From Croceicoccus sp. (GTDB taxonomy: Bacteria; Pseudomonadota; Alphaproteobacteria; Sphingomonadales; Sphingomonadaceae), in contig NZMY01000014.1 in NCBI GenBank assembly GCA_002694745.1, forward strand, positions 124,001-188,000: a stretch of 64,000 nt of DNA. The letters are read 5' to 3'. Below the pieces are notes generated by a model that ran no database searches, was not told the DNA's origin, and saw only the letters and a program-made list of their open reading frames with translations. A program made the translations under genes and the position numbers. How positions within the stretch are numbered: the stretch's first letter is position 1; each line of letters starts with the position of its first letter. Below are positions 33,092 to 39,843 of this stretch, in pieces.

Positions 33092-33146
33092 CTGGGCGGT
33101 TGTTGGTAGCTTCCGCTCGGCTCGCTTTCGTGTTAGCGCCAAAGAT

Positions 33147-33347
33147 ATGGCAAAGTCAAATCGCGTTTACACGAAAAAGCAACGCCCTGAAGCGGCCGGC
33201 ACGATGGTTGGTGTCCGCCTTCAGCCTGACGATCTTGAATTGCTCGATCTTTGGATTGCGGCGCAAGACGAGCATATGACACGGCCCGAAGCAATGAGGC
33301 GCGTTTTGCGCATGGTTGCTCTACGAACTCGTAGCTTAAACCCATAG
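33147..33347 (+). CDS. Ribbon-helix-helix type small DNA-binding protein
   Basis: A 66-residue basic protein and the only plus-strand gene in the element. After a basic tail (MAKSNRVYTKKQRPEA) it reads MVGVRLQPDDLELLDLWIAAQDEHMTRPEAMRRVLRM. This is the strand-helix-helix layout of Arc/MetJ/CopG-type regulators with an RPEA turn (R-P-E-A before the second helix), common in short sphingomonad proteins. It probably represses the divergent 96-/98-aa unit or itself. The 3' end overlaps the terminase gene head-on by 12 bases. Confidence 0.72.
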   Translation: MAKSNRVYTKKQRPEAAGTMVGVRLQPDDLELLDLWIAAQDEHMTRPEAMRRVLRMVALRTRSLNP

Positions 33348-34946
33348 CAGCCCCGCCCCCTCATATGTCTTCGGCCCGCTGTCACGCGCTGCAATGCCAC
33401 AGGCCATGATAAGGGCGGCCATGCCGTCGATGCGGTCAATCGAGCGTGCTTTATTGGGTTTTCGGTTGCCCGCAGCGTCGGTGTCAAAAAGCAAGTTCGA
33501 AGCGTTCCAGCGCAGCACCGGGTGCATGGCGTGGCGCAACTCGCCCTCTAGCAACAGCGCCTCGAAAGCGTCGATCGCTGGCCCCATGCTGACATAACCC
33601 TGTCCCCATGGCTCCAGCGGTAACTTCACGCCCTCGCCGTCGAGAATGACGGTCAAATCCTCGATCGCGTGCCGGTCATAGGCCACGGCGCGCAGATCAT
33701 AAGTTGCCGCCACCTTGGCCAGCCGCTTGGCGATAAACCGCTTGTCGATGGCCTTGCCGGGTGTCGCCTCGATGAAGCCCTGCTTCTCCCAAGTGCGATA
33801 GGGCACCCGGTCGATTTCCTCTTTCCGTTCGATCCCTGCTTTTGGACACCAGAAAAACGGCAGCACCGCCCCACTTTCAGGGAAAAATAGCACAAGCGCG
33901 GACAGGTCGCGGACGGCTGAGAGATCCAGCCCCGCATAGCATTTCTTCCCCTTCAGGCTCGCAAGGTCGATCGCTTCGCCGCAGGCATCCCATTCTGCCG
34001 GATTGATCGCTTTCGGCTCAGCATCGACTCGCATATTGCAGTGCAGATTCAGGAACGCCGGTTCGAAAGTCGGCATCCGCTGCGCCCGTTCGGCTTCGTC
34101 GGCAATCTGTTCCGCAGAAACGAACGTGCCAAGCGCAGGATTGGCCAGCGGCCAGTTGTCGGGGTCGTAGGGGTCGGCATCTTCCGGCACCGCATAGACA
34201 GCGCCGTGAAAGCTGCGATCTTCAATCTCGCCCGTCTCGATCCGCCGGGAATAGTCCACCAGTTCGCTCATAATATTGAGCGGGTTCGGGGATTGGGTGC
34301 CGATCGCCAGCATTAAAGGCTCGGCGCGCTTGCCCATGGAGGTGCGCAGCACGTCGAACAATTCGCGTTTCTTCCATTGGGCCAGCTCGTCGCAGACAAT
34401 GAAGCTGGAAGCAGTGCCGTGCACCGCCGCGCCATCGCTGGCCAATGCCCGATAGCGGCTGCCCGTCTCGTCATCCTCGATCGTTTTATAGAAACGTTGC
34501 ACATTCAGCCTGGATGCCATCCACGGCACAGCCAGGATAACCGCCTCCATCTCGGCAAAGATCAATCCAGCCTGTTCCTTCGTCGCCGCCGCAGAGTAGC
34601 ACTCGCCCCTCTGCTCAGCTTCCGGCCCACACAGATGGCAGAGGCATAGCATGGCAGCCAGGACGGTCTTGCCTTGCCCGCGCGCAACGGAAAGCAAGCC
34701 AGTGCGCACCCGCCGCTTCCCTTCGACATCGGTGGCATAGACTGCCTCGATCCATTCCCGCTGGAACGGCAGCAGCTTAACATTTTCGCCAGCGCCAAAG
34801 CCCTTTGTAATCGGCAGGCTTTCGATGAATGCGATAACCCGCTCCGCACGGGAAAGCCCCTCGGCTTCCCACGGGTGCGCGGCATTGATTTCGACAAGCG
34901 CCGCCGCTTTCCGTTGGCGCGATGCACCCGGTCCCCTAGCGCCCAT
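33336..34946 (-). CDS. terL: Phage terminase large subunit
   Basis: A 536-residue terminase with both domains. The ATPase has LPFQREWI (Q motif region), Walker A SVARGQGKT near residues 87-95, Walker B FIVCDELAQW near 183-192 and coupling motif AIGTQSPN. The nuclease domain holds acidic residues in GLDLSAVRDLSALVL and near AYDRHAIED and DGMAALIMA. It should cut and pump element DNA into the capsid. It overlaps the HNH gene by 11 bases. No small terminase is recognised in the element. Confidence 0.95.
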   Translation of the reverse strand: MGARGPGASRQRKAAALVEINAAHPWEAEGLSRAERVIAFIESLPITKGFGAGENVKLLPFQREWIEAVYATDVEGKRRVRTGLLSVARGQGKTVLAAMLCLCHLCGPEAEQRGECYSAAATKEQAGLIFAEMEAVILAVPWMASRLNVQRFYKTIEDDETGSRYRALASDGAAVHGTASSFIVCDELAQWKKRELFDVLRTSMGKRAEPLMLAIGTQSPNPLNIMSELVDYSRRIETGEIEDRSFHGAVYAVPEDADPYDPDNWPLANPALGTFVSAEQIADEAERAQRMPTFEPAFLNLHCNMRVDAEPKAINPAEWDACGEAIDLASLKGKKCYAGLDLSAVRDLSALVLFFPESGAVLPFFWCPKAGIERKEEIDRVPYRTWEKQGFIEATPGKAIDKRFIAKRLAKVAATYDLRAVAYDRHAIEDLTVILDGEGVKLPLEPWGQGYVSMGPAIDAFEALLLEGELRHAMHPVLRWNASNLLFDTDAAGNRKPNKARSIDRIDGMAALIMACGIAARDSGPKTYEGAGLLWV

Positions 34947-35442
34947 GTTCAGTTTTCCGCGCCGTGTTCTGAACTAACTCAAGATTTGGGTACGGGCGCG
35001 GTCCTATGTCGTCAGCTTCCAGCGATTTATTTATTGATGCGCCACCCAGAACACCACCTCTGCCCCTACCTTGTACAGCATCACAATGGTTATCCAGAGA
35101 ACAAGAAGCTTTAGCCAAGTCAGCATTCGGTGCTTGAACATGCCAAGGGTGCTCCGGGTCAATAGGATTGCCCTGAAGATCGCAACCCTTCCGAGGTTTG
35201 TTAGTCTTAGCACGCCCCGCTTCTGAACCCCTAGCGGTCTTTCTCGAATGGCAGGCAGGGCAATAGCTGGCCAATCCATCATGGCCGGGGAACGGATGCC
35301 CGCCCTCGCTGATCGGGTGAACGTGGTCGACGGTATTCGCCGTCACCAGCCTTGGCGCGCAGCCCCGGCAGAATGGCTCAAGCTGGAGGTGCTGCTTTCG
35401 CAGGCGCAGCCACCGTGCCGTTGAGTAGGGCCAATCAGCCAT
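34936..35442 (-). CDS. HNH endonuclease of the packaging module
   Basis: A 168-residue protein from ATG 35442 (GGAGG 7 bases upstream). The HNH core is CRGCAPRLVTANTVDHVHPISEGG (His of DH as catalytic residue, Cys pairs for zinc), then GLASYCPACHSRKTARG. HK97-type cos phages pair such an HNH protein with the terminase for cohesive-end cleavage, and the gene directly precedes terL here. Residues after about 75 look unstructured. It overlaps both neighbours. Confidence 0.9.
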   Translation of the reverse strand: MADWPYSTARWLRLRKQHLQLEPFCRGCAPRLVTANTVDHVHPISEGGHPFPGHDGLASYCPACHSRKTARGSEAGRAKTNKPRKGCDLQGNPIDPEHPWHVQAPNADLAKASCSLDNHCDAVQGRGRGGVLGGASINKSLEADDIGPRPYPNLELVQNTARKTEHGR

Positions 35443-35665
35443 GATCGTCCTCCCGTTCCGGCCCAAGCATGGCGATGATGCCCCAATGCTTCAGGCATCC
35501 CGCCAGCTTCACCGCTCTTGCCCTTGGCACGCCGCCGGTCCGCAGGAAGCGTTCAATTTCCCTTGCCTGTAACGGACGGGTGAAATGATCGAGCACGGCA
35601 ATTGCACCCTCGCGCTGCGCTGGCGGCATCGCCTCGATTTGTTCGATTAGCGGGGTCTTGGTCAT
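35435..35665 (-). CDS. Small protein between AAA ATPase and HNH genes
   Basis: A 76-residue helical protein with a pattern resembling a small winged-helix (QAREIERFLRTGGVPRARAVKLAGCLKHWGII). It overlaps the ATPase stop (ATGA) and the HNH start by 8 bases. Position before HNH-terL would fit a small terminase or DNA-binding adaptor, but it is short for a TerS and no family is recognised. Confidence 0.65.
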   Translation of the reverse strand: MTKTPLIEQIEAMPPAQREGAIAVLDHFTRPLQAREIERFLRTGGVPRARAVKLAGCLKHWGIIAMLGPEREDDHG

Positions 35666-36816
35666 GGCTTAGCCCTCCTGCGTGCGGATTGCGCAGGGCT
35701 TTGACCTGTCCAGCCGTCGTCATCGTCTCGAACGTCGAACGGGTCTTTTCTATACCCTGTCCCATCTGTCCCATTGTCCCAATCAAGGGGTGTATCGGCA
35801 TCATTTGGGACGTTGGGACAGTTGGGACAGCTATATAGGCCCCGGCCTTCTTTCTCGATTTCACCGGAATGCGCCATGCGCGTCAGCGTCTTGCGAACAG
35901 CCTCGTAAGACTTACCCAAAAGGTCGGAAACTTCTCGTGCATTCAATGCCTTGCCTGCATCCTGCAGCACATCGCGGATCTCTTGGCGCTCGTCGGTCTT
36001 GGCGAAGTCTGCCGCCGCGCCAATCACCTGCCATGTCCCAATGTCCCGATCGAAGTCGAAAGCTGTCTCAATTTCCTCTATGTCTCTGCCGCGCCCGTAT
36101 AGGACAGTGCGACCTGTCCCAATGTCCCGTTTGAGCACGAGAACGGTGTCAGCAGCGCCGGTAATCCCACGGGTGCCCGATACGGAATCGAACGGATCGT
36201 CAGCTTCCATCTTGCGCGTGTGATGCAAGGGCACGATCGCGATGCCCAGCTTTCCAGCAAGTTCCTGCAAGCCGGTTAGCGTGCGATAGTCGGCATCATA
36301 TGCGCTGTCCTTGCCGTTGGCGCTGTCCCGCACCTTCGCCAGCACGTCCACAAAGACGAGCACTGGGTTCTTGACAGCATTGGCCCACGCCTCGATTTCC
36401 TGCACGGCACCGTCTGCAAGGCTCGGCCAGGACGTGCAGAGCGTCAGGCGTTCGGGAGGCTCTCCGATGCCCATCTTGCTGATACGGCTGCGCAGGCGGC
36501 GGTTATTGTCTTCCAGCGCCAGATAGAGCACGTCGCCATGGCTACATGGCACTGTGCCGAATGCCGGTTTGCCGGACGCAACAGCGATCGCAATGTTTAG
36601 CGCCATCCAGCTTTTGCCGATCTTGGGGGCACCTGCCAGCACGGTCAGGCCCTCGGCAATATAGCCGTTCACCACATAGCGGATCGGCTCGAACTGCATT
36701 GCCATCAAGGCAGATGCAGTGATGCCCGATCGGTATGCAGGCAGCTTTTCACCGGAGTATTCGCAGGCCATCTGATCCAGCATCGCATCCATGCCTTCAA
36801 GGGGTTCGAAAGTCAT
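35662..36816 (-). CDS. RepA-like AAA/RecA-fold ATPase (replicative helicase candidate)
   Basis: A 384-residue protein of the AAA_25/RepA type. Walker A is AGAPKIGKSW (61-70), followed by VLYLALEDNNRRLRSRI and the hydrophobic Walker B strand VLVFVDVLAKV (about 150). PLHHTRK and GTRGITGAADTVLVL are the later RecA motifs. A winged-helix-like C-terminal part (AREVSDLLGKSYEAVRKTLTRM) may bind DNA. It likely drives replication of the excised element. Unusually, its 3' third carries repeated TGTCCCA motifs that encode a CPNCPNVPN tail. It overlaps both neighbours by ATGA. Confidence 0.82.
   Translation of the reverse strand: MTFEPLEGMDAMLDQMACEYSGEKLPAYRSGITASALMAMQFEPIRYVVNGYIAEGLTVLAGAPKIGKSWMALNIAIAVASGKPAFGTVPCSHGDVLYLALEDNNRRLRSRISKMGIGEPPERLTLCTSWPSLADGAVQEIEAWANAVKNPVLVFVDVLAKVRDSANGKDSAYDADYRTLTGLQELAGKLGIAIVPLHHTRKMEADDPFDSVSGTRGITGAADTVLVLKRDIGTGRTVLYGRGRDIEEIETAFDFDRDIGTWQVIGAAADFAKTDERQEIRDVLQDAGKALNAREVSDLLGKSYEAVRKTLTRMAHSGEIEKEGRGLYSCPNCPNVPNDADTPLDWDNGTDGTGYRKDPFDVRDDDDGWTGQSPAQSARRRAKP
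35758..35829. repeat. Iteron-like inverted array of six TGTCCC motifs
   Basis: Three direct TGTCCCA at 35758, 35767 and 35775 face three inverted copies (TGGGAC-A/G) at 35806, 35814 and 35823. Spacing is mirror-symmetric: 9,8 then 8,9. The arms match at about 22 of 26 bases across a 24-base spacer. The array lies inside the RepA-like gene's 3' end. It is a candidate replication origin or protein-binding array; an RNA hairpin is the alternative. Confidence 0.6.
36034..36129. repeat. Two direct copies of TGTCCCAATGTCCCG in the rep-like gene
   Basis: The exact 15-mer occurs at 36034-36048 and 36115-36129. The second copy is entered by a hairpin GGACAG (36102-36107) / CTGTCC (36114-36119). Together with the array at 35758-35829 this gives ten TGTCCC-type sites within 370 bases. 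Confidence 0.6.
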
Positions 36817-37097
36817 TTCGCTTCCCCTTCCAGATGTTCGGCGTCGAAAGCGGCTTGCACGCTATTCCGGCAGAACCGCAGCGCGATCGTCAGGCGTGCT
36901 AACGGCACCTCGGCAAAGACGAACTGGCCCGCCATCTCGTGGGCCGCGCAGGCCAAGTCATAGGCAAGGTCGGACGCCGCTTTCCATTTAAGTGCGCTGG
37001 CGTAATCCCGCGCCTTCAGCAGGGCGATGCGCGTCTTTAGTTCTTCACCCTCGGCATTGGGCACGAACTCGCGGACGTGGAATGACAAATCGCTCAT
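36813..37097 (-). CDS. Small element protein, unknown
   Basis: A 94-residue helical, mildly acidic protein (LKARDYASALKWKAASDLAYDLACAAHEMAG). No motif is recognised. ATG 37097 overlaps the stop of the preceding gene (ATGA), and its own stop overlaps the ATPase ATG the same way, so it is part of a tightly coupled replication-type operon. Confidence 0.65.
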   Translation of the reverse strand: MSDLSFHVREFVPNAEGEELKTRIALLKARDYASALKWKAASDLAYDLACAAHEMAGQFVFAEVPLARLTIALRFCRNSVQAAFDAEHLEGEAK

Positions 37098-37315
37098 TGC
37101 GAAGCCCCCCCGTCCTGAGTAGGCTGCAAATGCTTTACCGAACTCCTGGTAGCATCTGCCCTCGCGCCGGTTGCCGCCGGTGCGGGGGCTTTCACTTTTC
37201 GTCGCCTTGGCGGTGCCGAAAGGTTAGACAGCCGGAATGTGTAACCCGCAGGAAACCGTGGCGATAATGTGCCGGTTAGACGGTCTAAGGGGTTTGATTC
37301 GTCTTGTTTGTTCAT
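37094..37315 (-). CDS. First gene of the leftward replication operon, unknown
   Basis: A 73-residue basic protein (MNKQDESNPLDRL...RRRKVKAPAPAATGA). ATG 37315 lies 3 bases inside the attR core; the frame runs across attR to 37330. No family is recognised; the basic, Ala/Pro-rich middle is likely disordered. Because it starts right at the attachment site, its promoter must lie outside the element when integrated and near the integrase end when excised. Confidence 0.55.
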   Translation of the reverse strand: MNKQDESNPLDRLTGTLSPRFPAGYTFRLSNLSAPPRRRKVKAPAPAATGARADATRSSVKHLQPTQDGGASQ

Positions 37316-37317
37316 GC

Positions 37318-37333
37318 CCTCACGGGGCATCCA
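37318..37333 (+). other. attR core, 16 bp identical to the tRNA-Gln 3' end
   Basis: CCTCACGGGGCATCCA repeats the last 16 bases of tRNA-Gln (26678-26693) exactly and in the same orientation; no tRNA body precedes it here. Host sequence resumes to its right. Confidence 0.92.
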
Positions 37334-37508
37334 GCTTTCACACTGACATCGCCGTTATTCGCCCATGTAGGCGGCGGTCTGCGGGTTAATCCCGATACAG
37401 TCCGCCCGGCGCTTGGCCTAGTGGCTGGGGTCGCGGGCGGTTTGCCGTGGTTGCCGTCAAGGGCGGCCGCGCATCGCAGGGATGCAGCGTGCCGCCCCGC
37501 GATGAGGG

Positions 37509-38441
37509 ATGTTGCGCGTGATCGGTATTGCGGAAACGAAGCTGGGTAATTGTGCCCGACGTCTCGGCCTGGCGGCCTTGGCGCTGGGTTTTCCCATGGG
37601 CGCTGCCGCGCAAGAGGCGGACGCGCCGGTGGAGGCGATTTCGGATGCCAATCCGGCCGATGCCAATCCGGCCGATGCCAGCCCGGCCGATGCCAGCGCG
37701 TCGGGCGGGGCGGGCGCCGATCTGGCGCAGCAATTGTCCAATCCGATCGCCAATCTGATCTCGGTCCCCATTCAGCAGAACATTGACCTTGGCATCGGGC
37801 CGGACAATGACGGGTGGCGGTCCACGACCAATGTGCAGCCGGTCGTTCCGGTCCCGATTAACGAGGACTGGAACCTCATCTCGCGCACGATCCTGCCGGT
37901 GATCTATCAAGAGGGCGTGACGGCAAGGAACCAGAACCAGTTCGGGCTCGGCGATACGGTGCAGAGCGTGTTCTTCTCGCCCAGGGAAGTAGGCGCGTCG
38001 GGCATCATCTGGGGTGTTGGCCCGGCGTTCCTGTTGCCCACGGCGACCGATGGCGCTCTGGGCGGCAAGAAATGGGGCGCGGGGCCGACGGCGGTGATGC
38101 TGAAGCAATCGGGGCCGATCACGGTCGGGCTGCTGGCGAACCAGATCTGGTCGGTTGCGGGTTCCGACAACCGGCCCGATGTGTCGCAGGCCTTTATCCA
38201 GCCGTTCCTGTCCTATGTTACGCCGACCGCCACCACCTTCTCGGTCAATGCCGAGAGCAGCTATAACTGGAAGGCCGAGCAGTGGAGCGTGCCGATCAAC
38301 GTCAGCGTCTCACAACTGACCAAGCTGGGCGACCAGCCGGTGTCGCTGGGGCTGGGCGGGCGCTATAATGTCGAGAAGCCCGAGGGCGGGGCCGACTGGG
38401 GCCTGCGTTTTATCGTGACGTTCCTGTTTCCGACGGGGTGA
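37509..38441 (+). CDS. Outer-membrane transporter-like (neuromedin-U-annotated) beta-barrel protein
   Basis: A 310-residue protein. Residues 1-35 are a signal peptide ending GAAAQ. A low-complexity PAD repeat (about 45-65) is followed by strand-rich sequence ending in VTFLFPTG, a typical outer-membrane C-terminus. This pattern matches proteobacterial proteins often named transporter or neuromedin U in databases. ATG 37509 abuts GAGGG, so GTG 37518, with that site 4-9 bases upstream, may be the true start. The 3' end overlaps the CYTH gene head-on by 32 bases. Function unknown. Confidence 0.75.
   Translation: MLRVIGIAETKLGNCARRLGLAALALGFPMGAAAQEADAPVEAISDANPADANPADASPADASASGGAGADLAQQLSNPIANLISVPIQQNIDLGIGPDNDGWRSTTNVQPVVPVPINEDWNLISRTILPVIYQEGVTARNQNQFGLGDTVQSVFFSPREVGASGIIWGVGPAFLLPTATDGALGGKKWGAGPTAVMLKQSGPITVGLLANQIWSVAGSDNRPDVSQAFIQPFLSYVTPTATTFSVNAESSYNWKAEQWSVPINVSVSQLTKLGDQPVSLGLGGRYNVEKPEGGADWGLRFIVTFLFPTG
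37644..37697 (+). repeat. 15-bp tandem repeat, 3.6 copies
   Basis: Units of GATGCCAATCCGGCC repeat with two A-to-G changes in the later copies. They encode the ANPAD/ASPAD linker of the outer-membrane protein in frame, so copy-number changes would alter length without a frameshift. Confidence 0.8.
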
Positions 38442-38898
38442 CCCCATCGGCTGCGAGGGCCGCGTTGTAATAGGCCTTGTCGCCCGTGACTTCCCGGCCC
38501 AGCCAGTCGGGGCGGTCGAAGTCGGCATCTTCGCTGTCCAGCTCGATCTCGGCGATGACCAGTCCCTCGTGGCGATCCTCGAACCGGTCGATTTCCCATG
38601 TCAGCCCGCCGCCTGCCGGAACGCGGAAGCGGGTCTTGGCGATGGGCTGGCCGACGCCGCTTTCCATCAGCGCCTCGGCATCGGAGAGCGGGATGTCGTA
38701 TTCGAATTCGGCGCGCGACAGCGATGCGCCGCCGGTCTTGATGGTCAGCCTTGCGGTTTTGCCGTCCAGAATGCGCACGCGCACCTGCCGGTCGTCGTCG
38801 ATGGCCAGATAGGCCTGCCGGATCGTCTGCCCTTCATCCGCCTGCGCCCGCCAGCCTTCACCGTTGACGAGGAACTTGCGCTCGGTCTCGCGCCCCAT
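38410..38898 (-). CDS. CYTH domain protein (triphosphate tunnel metalloenzyme family)
   Basis: A 162-residue protein whose N-terminus carries the ExExK signature (Glu4, Glu6, Lys8 in MGRETERKF). Further tunnel residues are in RQAYL, VRVRILDGKTARLTIK and WEIDRFED. CYTH enzymes act on triphosphates, including inorganic triphosphate, or make polyphosphate-linked products. ATG 38898 lies 2 bases after the CHAD gene's stop, with AAGGA upstream, so the pair is co-transcribed. The end of the gene overlaps the transporter gene head-on. Confidence 0.88.
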   Translation of the reverse strand: MGRETERKFLVNGEGWRAQADEGQTIRQAYLAIDDDRQVRVRILDGKTARLTIKTGGASLSRAEFEYDIPLSDAEALMESGVGQPIAKTRFRVPAGGGLTWEIDRFEDRHEGLVIAEIELDSEDADFDRPDWLGREVTGDKAYYNAALAADGVTPSETGTSR

Positions 38899-38900
38899 GG

Positions 38901-39797
38901 TCAGCCGTCCTTTTGCCAGACGTTCCACAGCGCTTCGAAATGCTGGCCCAGCACCTTGGGCTGTTGCACCAGCATGCGGTTCAGGATCGGCCAGGCCTGC
39001 GCCTCCAGCCGCGCCTGACGCGCGCGGGCGAGGCCGATCGCGACCTCGACATCGGCGCTACTGCCGAATCCATCGGGATCCTGCGCCAGCCGGCCTGCAA
39101 AGACGTGGAGATCGTGATGATCGCCGAGGATGTCCGACAATTGCTTGGCCGCGTGCTTGCGGGTCGCCATCATGTCGGGCCACAGGTTTTCCAGCAGGCG
39201 GCAGTGATACCAGTGGTATTTCGCCCGTTTGCGCAGTTCGTGAAACTGCTCGCCATCGGGGCAGTCGCGCGCCTTTTCGGCGGCATCGACCGCGCGGCCA
39301 TAGGTCTTCTTCAAACCGCCCGCGACCGCGTCCCAGCCGTCATCGTCAAGCGTCCACGATTGCGCGCGTTCCCGCGCCTCGACCAGGCGTTCGCGCGCTT
39401 CGTCAAGGTGGTCGTCCACATCGCCGTCCTCGATCCGCGACTTGCGCTCCATGGTGAACTGGCGGCGGATCGGGCCCAGCGCGGTGCGGTCGAGCGATCC
39501 GTCATGATCCGACATCAGCAGGTCGTAGGTGTCCTGCATGACCTTGGCATCGCGCGCGCCCGAGATCATCCTGGCGGTGTCGCGAAACGCGGCATTTTCG
39601 TCCGAATAGCCGCCGAAAGCCGGGCGGACGAGCCGGATCAGCCCGCGCAATTTCTTGCAGCGCTTGCGCACGTCATGCACCGCCTCGGCCCGCTGGGCGC
39701 TGTCGATCGAGGCGAGCGCCTTGCCGATCTGTTCGTCCGCGATGCGGCGGACGGCATTGCCGACCCCGTCGTCCTTGCGTTTCAGTCTATAGGCCAT
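38901..39797 (-). CDS. CHAD domain protein
   Basis: A 298-residue, all-helical protein with many conserved His, Arg and Lys: AVHDVRKRCKKLRGLIRLVR near 40-60, ELRKRAKYHWYHCRLLENLWPD near 190-210 and GDHHDLHVF near 225. CHAD proteins bind polyphosphate through these basic helices, and often occur fused or next to CYTH domains, as here. It is first in the two-gene operon and could guide polyphosphate granules or feed the CYTH partner. Confidence 0.88.
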   Translation of the reverse strand: MAYRLKRKDDGVGNAVRRIADEQIGKALASIDSAQRAEAVHDVRKRCKKLRGLIRLVRPAFGGYSDENAAFRDTARMISGARDAKVMQDTYDLLMSDHDGSLDRTALGPIRRQFTMERKSRIEDGDVDDHLDEARERLVEARERAQSWTLDDDGWDAVAGGLKKTYGRAVDAAEKARDCPDGEQFHELRKRAKYHWYHCRLLENLWPDMMATRKHAAKQLSDILGDHHDLHVFAGRLAQDPDGFGSSADVEVAIGLARARQARLEAQAWPILNRMLVQQPKVLGQHFEALWNVWQKDG

Positions 39798-39843
39798 GGC
39801 GCGATGCTACGCCGCGAATGCGCCCATTGCCAAGCGGCGAAGA

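Larger units (their letters stand above)
26678..37333. mobile_element. Integrated capsid-forming satellite-like element in tRNA-Gln
   Basis: About 10.66 kb between two exact 16-bp cores. Contents from the left: tyrosine integrase, a 66-aa protein, HK97 portal, prohead protease, spike-base protein, major capsid, a 96-aa protein, MerR-like regulator, 98-aa and 96-aa proteins, RHH protein (the only plus-strand gene), large terminase, HNH nuclease, a 76-aa protein, RepA/AAA ATPase, a 94-aa protein and a 73-aa protein. There are no recognisable tail, baseplate, lysis, connector or phage CI-type genes. Size, attachment in a tRNA and this gene set resemble capsid-forming phage-inducible islands, which build their own capsids and borrow tails from a helper phage. 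A decayed prophage is the alternative, but no frame looks broken. By eye its GC content is lower than the host's. Confidence 0.88.

Noticed and set aside
35758-35829. CRISPR-like array
   Set aside because: Repeats are 7 bases with 1-2 base gaps and inverted halves; there are no spacers or cas genes.
26678-37333. Complete prophage or gene transfer agent cluster
   Set aside because: Only head and packaging genes are present; no tail, baseplate or lysis genes, and GTA clusters have no integrase or att sites.
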